Shown here piece by piece: positions 1 through 5,749 of a stretch of 10,967 nt of DNA. The notes beneath the pieces were generated by a model, which saw nothing but the letters and a program-made list of their open reading frames with translations, ran no database searches and had not been told where the DNA came from. The position numbers were made by a program, and so were the translations under genes. The DNA is taken from NCBI GenBank assembly GCA_946629205.1, contig CAMOXP010000027.1:1-10967 (forward strand). The letters run 5' to 3'. How positions within the stretch are numbered: the stretch's first letter is position 1; every line of letters starts with the position of its first letter. Origin of the DNA: an uncultured Bacillota bacterium (lineage in GTDB: Bacteria > Bacillota > Clostridia > Peptostreptococcales > Anaerovoracaceae).

Positions 1-20
1 AAGGAGGCTGCCGCCTCCTT
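1..20 (-). terminator. Intrinsic terminator hairpin downstream of the PTS IIC-like gene
   Basis: The arms AAGGAGGC (1-8) and GCCTCCTT (13-20) are perfect reverse complements around a 4-base loop, giving an 8-bp GC-rich stem. It lies 20 bases after the stop codon of the minus-strand gene at 41-1129, which is where a rho-independent terminator is expected. Any U-tract would lie to the left of base 1 and cannot be seen, so hairpin-only evidence supports the call. The stem could also serve a gene converging from the left. Confidence 0.7.
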
Positions 21-40
21 TGCGAATGCGTATTGCAGGT

Positions 41-1129
41 TTAGATTTTCAAATCGCCGTCCTGGACCCAGCCGAGCTTGCGTACGCCCGCGTGGAAGAT
101 CAGCGCGAGGATCGCCGGCAGGATGAAAGAAATCAGGATGAGCCCCGTCCAGTCGAAGGCTGTGATAGCTTCTCTGGTGCCTGCTTCGATCTCTGCAACC
201 CAGCCGGTGTAAACGCCGATCTGGCCGACGAGTCCGCAGGTTCCCATACCGGATGAGATCGGCGCGCCGTTCATCTCCATCTTGAAGAGGCAGGTTGCGA
301 TCGGTCCGGTGACCGCGGCTGCCAAGGTCGGCGCGATCCAGACGCGCGGGTTGCGGACGATGTTGCCCATTTGCAGCATGGAGGTTCCGATGCCCTGGGA
401 GATCAGCCCGCCCCACTTGTTCTCTCTGAAGGAGATCACAGCGAAGCCGATCATCTGCGCGCAGCAGCCTGCGACCGCGGCGCCTCCCGCAAGTCCTGTC
501 AGACCGAAGGCCGCACAGATGGCTGCCGATGAAATCGGAAGTGTAAGGCACATACCGACGACGACGGAAACGATGATGCCCATGAGGAAGGGCTGCAGTT
601 CTGTCGCCCACATGATGAGATTTCCGATGTACATGGCCGCAGCGCCAATAGGCGGCGCAATGAGCCAGGATAGAAATACGCCTGCTCCGATGGTCACAAT
701 CGGCGTAACAAGAATGTCGATCTTTGTCTCCTTGGAGACTGCCTTTCCGATTTCAGCTGCGATGATCGCGATGAAGAGAACGGACAGCGGTCCGCCTGCC
801 CCTCCAAGGGTATTCGCTGCAAAACCAACCGAGATCATGGAGAACAGCACAAGAGGCGGGCATTTCAATGCGTAGCCGATGGCTACAGCCATCGCAGGTC
901 CGCACATCGCCATCGCAATGCCGCCGACTGTGTAAGACGTCTCCCCTACCGTCGCGACTGCCTTTGTCAGAAAGCCGATATTGAACTGGGTGCCGATCGT
1001 GTTCAGGATCGTTCCCACAAGAAGCGAACAGAACAGGCCCTGGGCCATGGCGCCGAGAGCGTCGATACCATACCGTTTGAGGGATATCTCAATATCCTTC
1101 CGCTTCATAAAATCTTTTACTTTGCTCAT
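41..1129 (-). CDS. Orphan PTS_EIIC_2-family membrane protein (PTS transporter subunit IIC-like)
   Basis: This is a 362-residue polytopic inner-membrane protein of the PTS_EIIC_2 family (named PTS transporter subunit IIC). Visible signs are a short basic N-terminus (residues 1-20) and about eight to ten hydrophobic segments. There are Gly-rich re-entrant-like stretches: TLGGAGGP at 107-114, LPISSAAI at 197-204, GIGTSMLQ at 246-253 and SSGMGTCGLVG at 292-302. The length fits the family. The start is supported by GGAGG seven bases upstream. No EIIA, EIIB or HPr partner, sugar enzyme or regulator lies nearby, and I see no phosphorylatable EIIB-type Cys loop. Phosphotransfer-coupled sugar uptake is therefore not shown; the substrate is unknown. 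The gene has its own promoter and a terminator candidate, so it is probably monocistronic, although read-through from the gene at 1211-2302 is possible. Confidence 0.85.
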   Translation of the reverse strand: MSKVKDFMKRKDIEISLKRYGIDALGAMAQGLFCSLLVGTILNTIGTQFNIGFLTKAVATVGETSYTVGGIAMAMCGPAMAVAIGYALKCPPLVLFSMISVGFAANTLGGAGGPLSVLFIAIIAAEIGKAVSKETKIDILVTPIVTIGAGVFLSWLIAPPIGAAAMYIGNLIMWATELQPFLMGIIVSVVVGMCLTLPISSAAICAAFGLTGLAGGAAVAGCCAQMIGFAVISFRENKWGGLISQGIGTSMLQMGNIVRNPRVWIAPTLAAAVTGPIATCLFKMEMNGAPISSGMGTCGLVGQIGVYTGWVAEIEAGTREAITAFDWTGLILISFILPAILALIFHAGVRKLGWVQDGDLKI

Positions 1130-1174
1130 TTCATTCCTCCGAAATCTGCGCTTTTCTTACGCGTATTCCGACAT

Positions 1175-1203
1175 ATTATAACACTCTTGTCAAGTAGGGG
1201 CAA
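1175..1203 (-). promoter_or_regulatory. Sigma-A-like promoter for the PTS IIC-like gene
   Basis: On the minus strand, TTGCCC (1203-1198) and a perfect TATAAT (1180-1175) are 17 bases apart. TATAAT is preceded by TGT, an extended -10 element. The predicted transcript start is near 1168, leaving a leader of about 39 bases with a good Shine-Dalgarno site. A perfect TTGACA (1193-1188) lies in the spacer, only 7 bases from TATAAT. It cannot pair with that -10. Confidence 0.7.
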
Positions 1204-1210
1204 AAGCCTT

Positions 1211-2302
1211 TCAGCGCGTTTTGCAAATCGCTTCATAAAGTTCAGCCGGCATGCTGCGCGCGCTGCGCACCGCAGAGCCCCCGTGGGCTTTGAGAAAAGC
1301 CAGCGGATACTTGTCCGGCGGATACTTCTCGATCAGGCGGATGCGCATGGACTTTGTGTAGCCTTTGCTTTCCCTGAACATCCCGCGGTACGGCAGATCC
1401 GCCGCAACGACCGCGCAGCGGTAGAGAATCGCGGAATACGGCGTGGAGCAGTAGATGTATACCTCATCTCCGGCTTTGACCTTCGTGTGCTGGTGCCACT
1501 CGATTTCTCCCTTGCCGCCTCGGAATCCTGCATCCACATCATAGAACGCCGGATTGGACGGGATCATCCAGACGCCCGCAGCGCGGGGTCTGGAGCCGGC
1601 TGTGTTGCTTTTGCCTTTTGATGTAAGGGCGTGGCTTCCGCGGATCAGTTCCATGACCGCTTCGTCCGAAAGCGTATCGTCCAGGATCACGCTGATCCAG
1701 TGTTTTTTGTTCATGTGCCAGGCCGGGAAGATGCCGGGCCGATCCGTGAGCGCGGGGATCTCGTCAGGTGAAGCCTTGAGGTTCACGACCTCCACGATCT
1801 CGTCAGTGTCGTGAGCGGCTGACAGCTCTCCGCCTGCCAGCTTCCCGTAAGCAACGGTCAGGATCGCCCCAAACCATTTGCCGTTTTCGCGGCATTTGAA
1901 CGTCCCGTTCCCGGGATATTTTTCCCACGGAAACTCTGCAGTGACGCGGTAGTCTCTGTGGATCCCGGCCTCGATGCGGTTTGATTGGTCATAGATAAAG
2001 CTGACTGGTATGAAGCAGGCGTCCCGGATGCGTTCGAGGAACATCCTGTAATCTTCTCTGACCTGTCCCACGAATCCGCCGGTCTGCCCTTCGATCCGGA
2101 TGGGAAGATACTCTTCCCCTGTTTCCAGGTCGATGACGCGGCCGGTGACTTTGCCGTCTTCGGCAACCTCCAGCTCCGCCCGGAACTGATCCCCCGGCAG
2201 GGCTTCGGCGCAATAGAACACGCCGCCCTCCTCACGGAAGCCGGCGCTCTGCAGTTTATTGAAATCGGGTCTGCTTCTGCCGAATACTTCTTTTGTGATC
2301 AT
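1211..2302 (-). CDS. YjbR/MmcQ-like protein fused to a C-terminal EVE/PUA-like domain
   Basis: This is a 363-residue soluble protein. Residues 1-95 form the N-terminal part common in long Firmicute YjbR proteins (GEEYLPIRI, then FVGQVREDYRMFLERI at 77-92). Residues 96-227 match the MmcQ/YjbR (CyaY-like fold) domain, with PAWHMNKKHWISVIL at 193-207 as the signature. A polar linker (228-241) leads to an EVE/PUA-like domain at 243-363. That domain begins VWMIPSNPAFYDV, has IEWHQ at 267-271, and then GDEVYIYCSTPYSAILYRC at 278-296. YjbR proteins are thought to bind DNA, and EVE/PUA-like folds bind RNA or modified bases, so a nucleic-acid-binding role is inferred; no catalytic motif is visible. 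The start is supported by GGAAGGTG about 7 bases upstream. It lies 52 bases after the lipoprotein gene and is probably last in that run. No terminator is evident after it. Confidence 0.8.
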   Translation of the reverse strand: MITKEVFGRSRPDFNKLQSAGFREEGGVFYCAEALPGDQFRAELEVAEDGKVTGRVIDLETGEEYLPIRIEGQTGGFVGQVREDYRMFLERIRDACFIPVSFIYDQSNRIEAGIHRDYRVTAEFPWEKYPGNGTFKCRENGKWFGAILTVAYGKLAGGELSAAHDTDEIVEVVNLKASPDEIPALTDRPGIFPAWHMNKKHWISVILDDTLSDEAVMELIRGSHALTSKGKSNTAGSRPRAAGVWMIPSNPAFYDVDAGFRGGKGEIEWHQHTKVKAGDEVYIYCSTPYSAILYRCAVVAADLPYRGMFRESKGYTKSMRIRLIEKYPPDKYPLAFLKAHGGSAVRSARSMPAELYEAICKTR

Positions 2303-2354
2303 GCTGCAGCACCTTCCTGATCCTTTCTCTTACTTCCATCTGCACCGCGGAAGC

Positions 2355-2900
2355 TTAACGTTCCTTGGCGGATATCGAATTCAGAACATTATAGAATGTA
2401 TCTTTCTGCTCGTCCGTAAGTGTCTTCTCCTGAGTGTTTTCCATTTCCAGTCCCAGTACGTACTTGTCATAGCTGAATACGGCATCCAGGTTGTTGTCCT
2501 TGATGTTGCTTCCGTCTTCTGCAGTTCCGTCGACAAATGTGACGAAGGCGTCAGTCAGCGGGCTGTTCATTGAAACGAAGATTGCGTCAGGGGAAAGATC
2601 GGAAAGATAGTCTTCTATACTGCCGTCCATCCCCATAATCCCTTTTCCGTCATAGGAGAGCATCACAAGCCGCAGGGAGGAATCCTCGTTCGCCCATGAA
2701 TGGCTTAGGATCTCTGAATCGGGGAAACCGTTCTGCGTCAGGTCTGCTTCCTCATAACCTTCAGGGGTTTCCAGCGATACGAGATTGTCTACACCCAAAC
2801 CTTCCAGTTCAAAGGGTTTACTGTTTTCCTCTCCCTGCGAACATGCTGCAAAAGCCATTGCTAACAGGGCTATCAATAATGCGATTGTTAACTTCTTCAT
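2355..2900 (-). CDS. Small putative lipoprotein of unknown function
   Basis: This is a 181-residue exported protein. Two lysines (K2, K3), a hydrophobic stretch (residues 4-17) and a lipobox-like FAAC with Cys20 indicate a signal peptidase II cleavage site and membrane anchoring. The mature part is acidic and starts with a Ser/Glu-rich tether. A folded-looking region follows, including PEGYEEADL and SYDKYVLGLEMEN, which resembles generic small Firmicute lipoproteins; I cannot assign a family. The start codon overlaps the stop codon of the upstream gene as ATGA (2900-2897). A strong site, GAAGGAG, lies 7 bases upstream, inside the end of that gene. Translational coupling with the methionine synthase activation-domain protein is therefore likely, but a shared function is only a possibility. 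Confidence 0.8.
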   Translation of the reverse strand: MKKLTIALLIALLAMAFAACSQGEENSKPFELEGLGVDNLVSLETPEGYEEADLTQNGFPDSEILSHSWANEDSSLRLVMLSYDGKGIMGMDGSIEDYLSDLSPDAIFVSMNSPLTDAFVTFVDGTAEDGSNIKDNNLDAVFSYDKYVLGLEMENTQEKTLTDEQKDTFYNVLNSISAKER

Positions 2901-3667
2901 GATTCACTCCTTCGGCCGCAGAGTTTTCCTTCTTTTCTGAGCTGGCACTTGTCTTTGAGGACGCATTCATCGCAGGTGGCGAGCCGGCCGGTGACCGGAT
3001 GGTCCGCCAGCCCTATGATGGCCGTAATAGATTTGGACGGACTCATCATATAGCCTTTGCTTAAGGTGATGCCGATCTGATTCCGGGCGTCCAGAAGGTC
3101 CAGGACCTGTTCCTGCATCTCCAGCGGAGAGTCCCCGTATCCCGGGCTGAACCGGGGCGTCATGTACAGGGGTGCGGTTTGGTCGCCCACAGTGTCCGCA
3201 GCCGTCGTGTCCGTTGTCCGTTTGGCCCGGGTCTGTGCCTCTGCCAGCTCTGTCCGGATCTGTTCCTCTGCCATATTCGCTGCCCGCTCCGCCATGACCG
3301 AAGCGCCGCTGTCGATGACCACGCCGAGGGCGATCCTGCTTGCCTGGGTCTCACTGATCAGCCGGTCAACTGCATGCCCCAACGTGACCGCCATGACCAC
3401 CAGCCGGTCGCACCCGTCCAGATGCCTCGCCAAGGATGTTCCCCGGACTGTCAGCTGCTCGGCATCCAACACCCTATAGGCGAACGCCGGTTCAACAGCA
3501 TCAAAAAGCAGGCTCTCCGCTTCATCCATCTGGGTTTCGAGCCGCTCTAGGGCAGCGCGCATCTTCTCATCCGATTCTGACCTTTTCAGATGTTCATCAC
3601 TGACGCCCATCAGCCTGCGCCATGAGCCCCGGTCGATTCTTACGTTGTCATCAAATGCTATCTTCAT
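2897..3667 (-). CDS. Vitamin B12-dependent methionine synthase activation-domain protein
   Basis: This 256-residue cytoplasmic protein matches the stand-alone activation (reactivation) domain of cobalamin-dependent methionine synthase. In that family the domain binds S-adenosylmethionine for reductive re-methylation of cob(II)alamin. Signature blocks are MAVTLGHAVDRLI (92-104), RFSPGYGD (172-179, the SAM-binding RxxxGY) and GYMMSPSKSITAIIG (205-219). A C-terminal cluster of Cys232, Cys235, Cys241 and Cys250 follows. Such clusters recur in clostridial stand-alone versions and could bind a metal, but this is inferred. Residues 143-168 form a Thr/Ala-rich stretch that looks like a loop insertion. 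No methionine synthase or corrinoid protein gene lies in the window. The ATG at 3667 has no clear Shine-Dalgarno site. The next gene overlaps its stop by four bases. Confidence 0.85.
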   Translation of the reverse strand: MKIAFDDNVRIDRGSWRRLMGVSDEHLKRSESDEKMRAALERLETQMDEAESLLFDAVEPAFAYRVLDAEQLTVRGTSLARHLDGCDRLVVMAVTLGHAVDRLISETQASRIALGVVIDSGASVMAERAANMAEEQIRTELAEAQTRAKRTTDTTAADTVGDQTAPLYMTPRFSPGYGDSPLEMQEQVLDLLDARNQIGITLSKGYMMSPSKSITAIIGLADHPVTGRLATCDECVLKDKCQLRKEGKLCGRRSES

Positions 3668-3673
3668 GTTGAA

Positions 3674-3684
3674 AGTATACTATA
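3674..3684 (-). promoter_or_regulatory. Candidate -10 elements for the methionine synthase activation gene
   Basis: Two overlapping minus-strand hexamers resemble -10 boxes: TATAGT (3684-3679) and TATACT (3679-3674). They end 11 and 6 bases before the ATG. No convincing -35 hexamer is visible at 16-18 bases from either. Use of TATAGT would put the transcript start near 3672, leaving a leader of about 5 bases. The control region is shared back to back with the CCA-adding enzyme promoter. Confidence 0.4.
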
Positions 3685-3688
3685 TTTT

Positions 3689-3717
3689 TTGCCTCTGAAA
3701 AAGACTTACGCTATAAT
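3689..3717 (+). promoter_or_regulatory. Sigma-A-like promoter for the CCA-adding enzyme, almost touching its ATG
   Basis: TTGCCT (3689-3694) and a perfect TATAAT (3712-3717) are 17 bases apart. Only 9 bases separate TATAAT from the ATG at 3727. A start 7 bases after the -10 falls at about 3724, so the leader would be about 3 bases. No Shine-Dalgarno sequence is present between the -10 and the ATG. Confidence 0.7.
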
Positions 3718-3726
3718 GAACGCATC

Positions 3727-5109
3727 ATGACAAACAAACTGACTGCAGACAACTTGATACAGGAGATCGCCCGGGCAGTGGACGCGAAAGGCGGGAAAGC
3801 CTACTACATCGGCGGTTTTGTGCGCGACAAACTGATGACCGTCTTGGGAATATCACCTGGTGCAGATGTTCTTGGCAAGGACGTCGACATCGAGGTGCAC
3901 GGCGTGCAGGCGGAGGATCTGCGCGAACTGCTCAGCCAGTTCGGGGAAGTCATCACCATCGGCAAAAGCTTCGGCGTCTATGCAGTCAGGGGCTACGACA
4001 TCGACATCGCGATCCCCCGAAAAGAAAAGAACACGGGCCGGGGGCACCGGGATTTCGAGATCTACACGGACCCGTTTCTTGGCGTGGAAGCGGCTGCGAG
4101 AAGACGCGACTTCACGATCAACGCGCTGATGCAGGATGTGCTGACCGGGGAGATCGTAGACTGCTTCGGCAGCCGGGAGGATCTGAAGAACGGGATCATC
4201 CGGCACATCGACCCGGAATCCTTTGTAGAAGATCCCCTTCGCGTGCTGCGGGCGGCGCAGTTTGCCGCGCGGTTTGACTTCAAGGTAGCAGACGAGACCA
4301 TGGATCTGTGCAGGCAGATCGACCTGTCCGCCCTGCCCAGGGAGCGCGTCACAGCGGAGCTTGAGAAAGCTCTGTGCAAAGGCAGGAAACCCTCGATATT
4401 CTTTGCGGTGCTGCGCGCGATGGATCAGCTGGGTCACTGGTTCCCGGAGCTTGTGAGTCTGATCGGACTGGAGCAGGACCCCATCTTCCACCCGGAGGGC
4501 GATGTATGGAATCATGTGATGGCAGCACTGGATAAGGCAGTCGTATACCGCGACTGCGCAGAAGAACCCTTCCGCTTCATGCTGATCCCTCTTGTCCACG
4601 ATCTGGGCAAAATCGAAACGACCGAAGAAGTCAACGGCAGGATCCACGCATACGATCACGAGAAGGTCGGCCTTCCCGTCGTATCCCGGTTCCTGCACCG
4701 GCTGACCAACGACGCCGGTCTGATCCGGTATGTCATGAACATGACTGAACTGCATATGCGTCCGAACACGGTCGCGTACGCCAAATCATCCATTAAAAAA
4801 ACCAACCGCCTCTTTGATGAAGCGGTCAGTCCTTATGAATTGATTTTGTTTTCGACGATCGACATGTTCTCCGAACGGTATGAAGGCGAACGTGAGGACA
4901 ATCTGGAGTTCCTCCTCGACCGCCTTGAAATCTACAAGGAATATATGTCGCGTCCCTATGTCACCGGAAAGGATCTCATCGACGCAGGTCTCTCGCCCGG
5001 CGAGAACTTCAAAGAGATCCTCGGCTACGCCCACAAGCTCCGTCTTGCCGGCATCCCAAAGGACGAAGCGCTGAAGCAGGTGCTTGCTTACGCGCGCAGG
5101 TGCAAGTGA
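3727..5109 (+). CDS. cca: CCA-adding tRNA nucleotidyltransferase with HD domain
   Basis: This is a 460-residue class II nucleotidyltransferase that adds or repairs the 3' CCA of tRNA in the cytoplasm. The head domain has GGFVRD (29-34) and the metal-binding DVD (52-54) in KDVDIEVHG. RRDFTINAL (126-134) follows, and the nucleobase-recognising EDxxR motif is E168-D169-P-L-R172, inside DPLRVLRAAQFAARF. The C-terminal half carries an HD phosphohydrolase-type domain: H255, H263, the H291-D292 pair in HDLGK, and a later DHEKVG. This arrangement is common in clostridial CCA enzymes. Poly(A) polymerase activity cannot be excluded from motifs alone, since the families are close. The start is fixed by the need to include the GGFVRD strand, and no upstream alternative fits. 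The gene appears nearly leaderless. It converges with the GNAT gene 11 bases downstream, with no visible terminator. Confidence 0.9.
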   Translation: MTNKLTADNLIQEIARAVDAKGGKAYYIGGFVRDKLMTVLGISPGADVLGKDVDIEVHGVQAEDLRELLSQFGEVITIGKSFGVYAVRGYDIDIAIPRKEKNTGRGHRDFEIYTDPFLGVEAAARRRDFTINALMQDVLTGEIVDCFGSREDLKNGIIRHIDPESFVEDPLRVLRAAQFAARFDFKVADETMDLCRQIDLSALPRERVTAELEKALCKGRKPSIFFAVLRAMDQLGHWFPELVSLIGLEQDPIFHPEGDVWNHVMAALDKAVVYRDCAEEPFRFMLIPLVHDLGKIETTEEVNGRIHAYDHEKVGLPVVSRFLHRLTNDAGLIRYVMNMTELHMRPNTVAYAKSSIKKTNRLFDEAVSPYELILFSTIDMFSERYEGEREDNLEFLLDRLEIYKEYMSRPYVTGKDLIDAGLSPGENFKEILGYAHKLRLAGIPKDEALKQVLAYARRCK

Positions 5110-5120
5110 TTCTGGTTCAA

Positions 5121-5576
5121 CTATAGCTCTTTGATGATCTTCTCCATCTCATAATCGATATCTTCATAGCCACTCTTCAGATACGCCCTCCGGCCTGCTT
5201 CCGAGGCATGCAGAAGCAGCATCGTAACACCGCGCTTCTTCGCCTCGTCTTCAACCTTTTCCAGCAGCTGCCCGGCGATGCCCCTGCCCCGGTACTCGTC
5301 TGCCGTGTACACGTTTCCGACATACCCTGTGCGGCCTGTTTTGTTCCTGAACGACGGCGGATAATCCATAAAAACGATCGCCGCAGTCGCAATGATTCTG
5401 CCGTCTTCTTCTGCGACCCATTCGATCAGTTCGCCGCTCTTAATATACTTCTCGAAATACCGGTGGAGATCTTCGTCGATGTCAATATCCGGCGTCTGCC
5501 CCTCGTCCTGGATCTGCTTTTTGCGGATCTCCGAGATTTCAGCGATGTCTTTCAGTTCTGCGGTTCGAAATATCAT
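5121..5576 (-). CDS. GNAT-family N-acetyltransferase
   Basis: This is a 151-residue cytoplasmic acetyltransferase of the GNAT fold, using acetyl-CoA to acetylate an unknown amine. It begins MIFRTAELKD, the usual first strand of this family. The acetyl-CoA pyrophosphate loop is R96-G-R-G-I-A101 (consensus Q/RxxGxG/A), preceded by the strand GYVGNVYT (84-91). A C-terminal block, LLLHASEAGRRAYLKSGY (120-137), matches the usual Ala-Tyr-Gly-Phe/Tyr motif region. The open frame extends upstream to 5642, but the start at 5576 is preferred: GGGAGG lies 8 bases upstream and the added 22 residues do not resemble the family. The substrate cannot be told from the sequence. It is divergent from the MATE gene, so the two may share control from the intervening inverted repeat. 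Confidence 0.88.
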   Translation of the reverse strand: MIFRTAELKDIAEISEIRKKQIQDEGQTPDIDIDEDLHRYFEKYIKSGELIEWVAEEDGRIIATAAIVFMDYPPSFRNKTGRTGYVGNVYTADEYRGRGIAGQLLEKVEDEAKKRGVTMLLLHASEAGRRAYLKSGYEDIDYEMEKIIKEL

Positions 5577-5611
5577 GTCGCACGCCTCCCTGCTGTGTTT
5601 GTTGCTATGAT

Positions 5612-5620
5612 TATAATACC
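5612..5620 (-). promoter_or_regulatory. Candidate extended -10 promoter for the GNAT gene
   Basis: On the minus strand TGG precedes TATTAT (5617-5612), giving an extended -10 element (TGn plus hexamer). An overlapping perfect TATAAT occurs at 5614-5609. No good -35 hexamer is seen at 16-18 bases. The leader to the ATG at 5576 would be about 26-29 bases and carries the GGGAGG site. Confidence 0.45.
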
Positions 5621-5644
5621 ATATCTCCAGGCCTGCTTCCATCT

Positions 5645-5671
5645 GGTGTAATTTTCACGTGTTTTTACACC
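5645..5671. promoter_or_regulatory. Inverted repeat, candidate operator between the divergent GNAT and MATE genes
   Basis: GGTGTAA (5645-5651) and TTACACC (5665-5671) are perfect reverse complements separated by 13 bases. The palindrome CACGTG (5656-5661) sits in the middle. The right arm core TTACAC occurs again at 5708-5713, overlapping the MATE -10 box. The position just upstream of two divergent promoters fits a repressor or activator site. A hairpin is possible, but neither strand has a U-run after it, so a terminator is unlikely. Confidence 0.5.
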
Positions 5672-5685
5672 GACTCACCGCCGGC

Positions 5686-5714
5686 TTGCACTTTCAACGG
5701 CGTTTTGTTACACT
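5686..5714 (+). promoter_or_regulatory. Candidate promoter for the MATE exporter
   Basis: TTGCAC (5686-5691) and TACACT (5709-5714) are 17 bases apart, and TACACT is preceded by TGT, an extended -10 element. Matches to consensus are partial (3 of 6 and 4 of 6). The predicted start near 5721 leaves a leader of about 29 bases. A weak Shine-Dalgarno match, GGTGA (5739-5743), lies 6 bases before the ATG. Confidence 0.5.
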
Positions 5715-5749
5715 TCTCGTGGCTTGGAGAGACGACTTGGTGAGAAGAC

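Noticed and set aside
1188..1193. Perfect TTGACA on the minus strand upstream of the PTS IIC-like gene
   Set aside because: It is only 7 bases from TATAAT, too close to act as its -35, and no -10-like hexamer lies 16-18 bases downstream. TTGCCC at 1203-1198 has the right spacing.
1199..1208. Short hairpin GGC-AAAA-GCC after the YjbR-EVE gene as a possible terminator
   Set aside because: The stem is only three base pairs and no U-run follows on the minus strand; it also overlaps the PTS promoter -35 box.
2301..2310. Palindrome TGCTGCAGCA between the ribosome site and start of the YjbR-EVE gene
   Set aside because: It has no loop, so it cannot form a stable hairpin, and one such 10-base palindrome can arise by chance.
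3671..3680. The 10-mer GAAAGTATAC occurs here and again at 8974-8983
   Set aside because: Both copies lie in AT-rich intergenic DNA but in different positions relative to the promoters and start codons; no further shared bases support a common site.
3853..4755. A 300-codon open frame antisense to the CCA-adding enzyme gene
   Set aside because: The opposite strand encodes a protein with all the class II nucleotidyltransferase and HD motifs. The antisense product has no recognisable domain and a composition typical of GC-biased shadow frames.
5577..5642. Upstream extension of the GNAT frame by 22 codons
   Set aside because: The extension runs through the ribosome site and promoter elements and does not resemble the family, whereas the ATG at 5576 has GGGAGG at good spacing.
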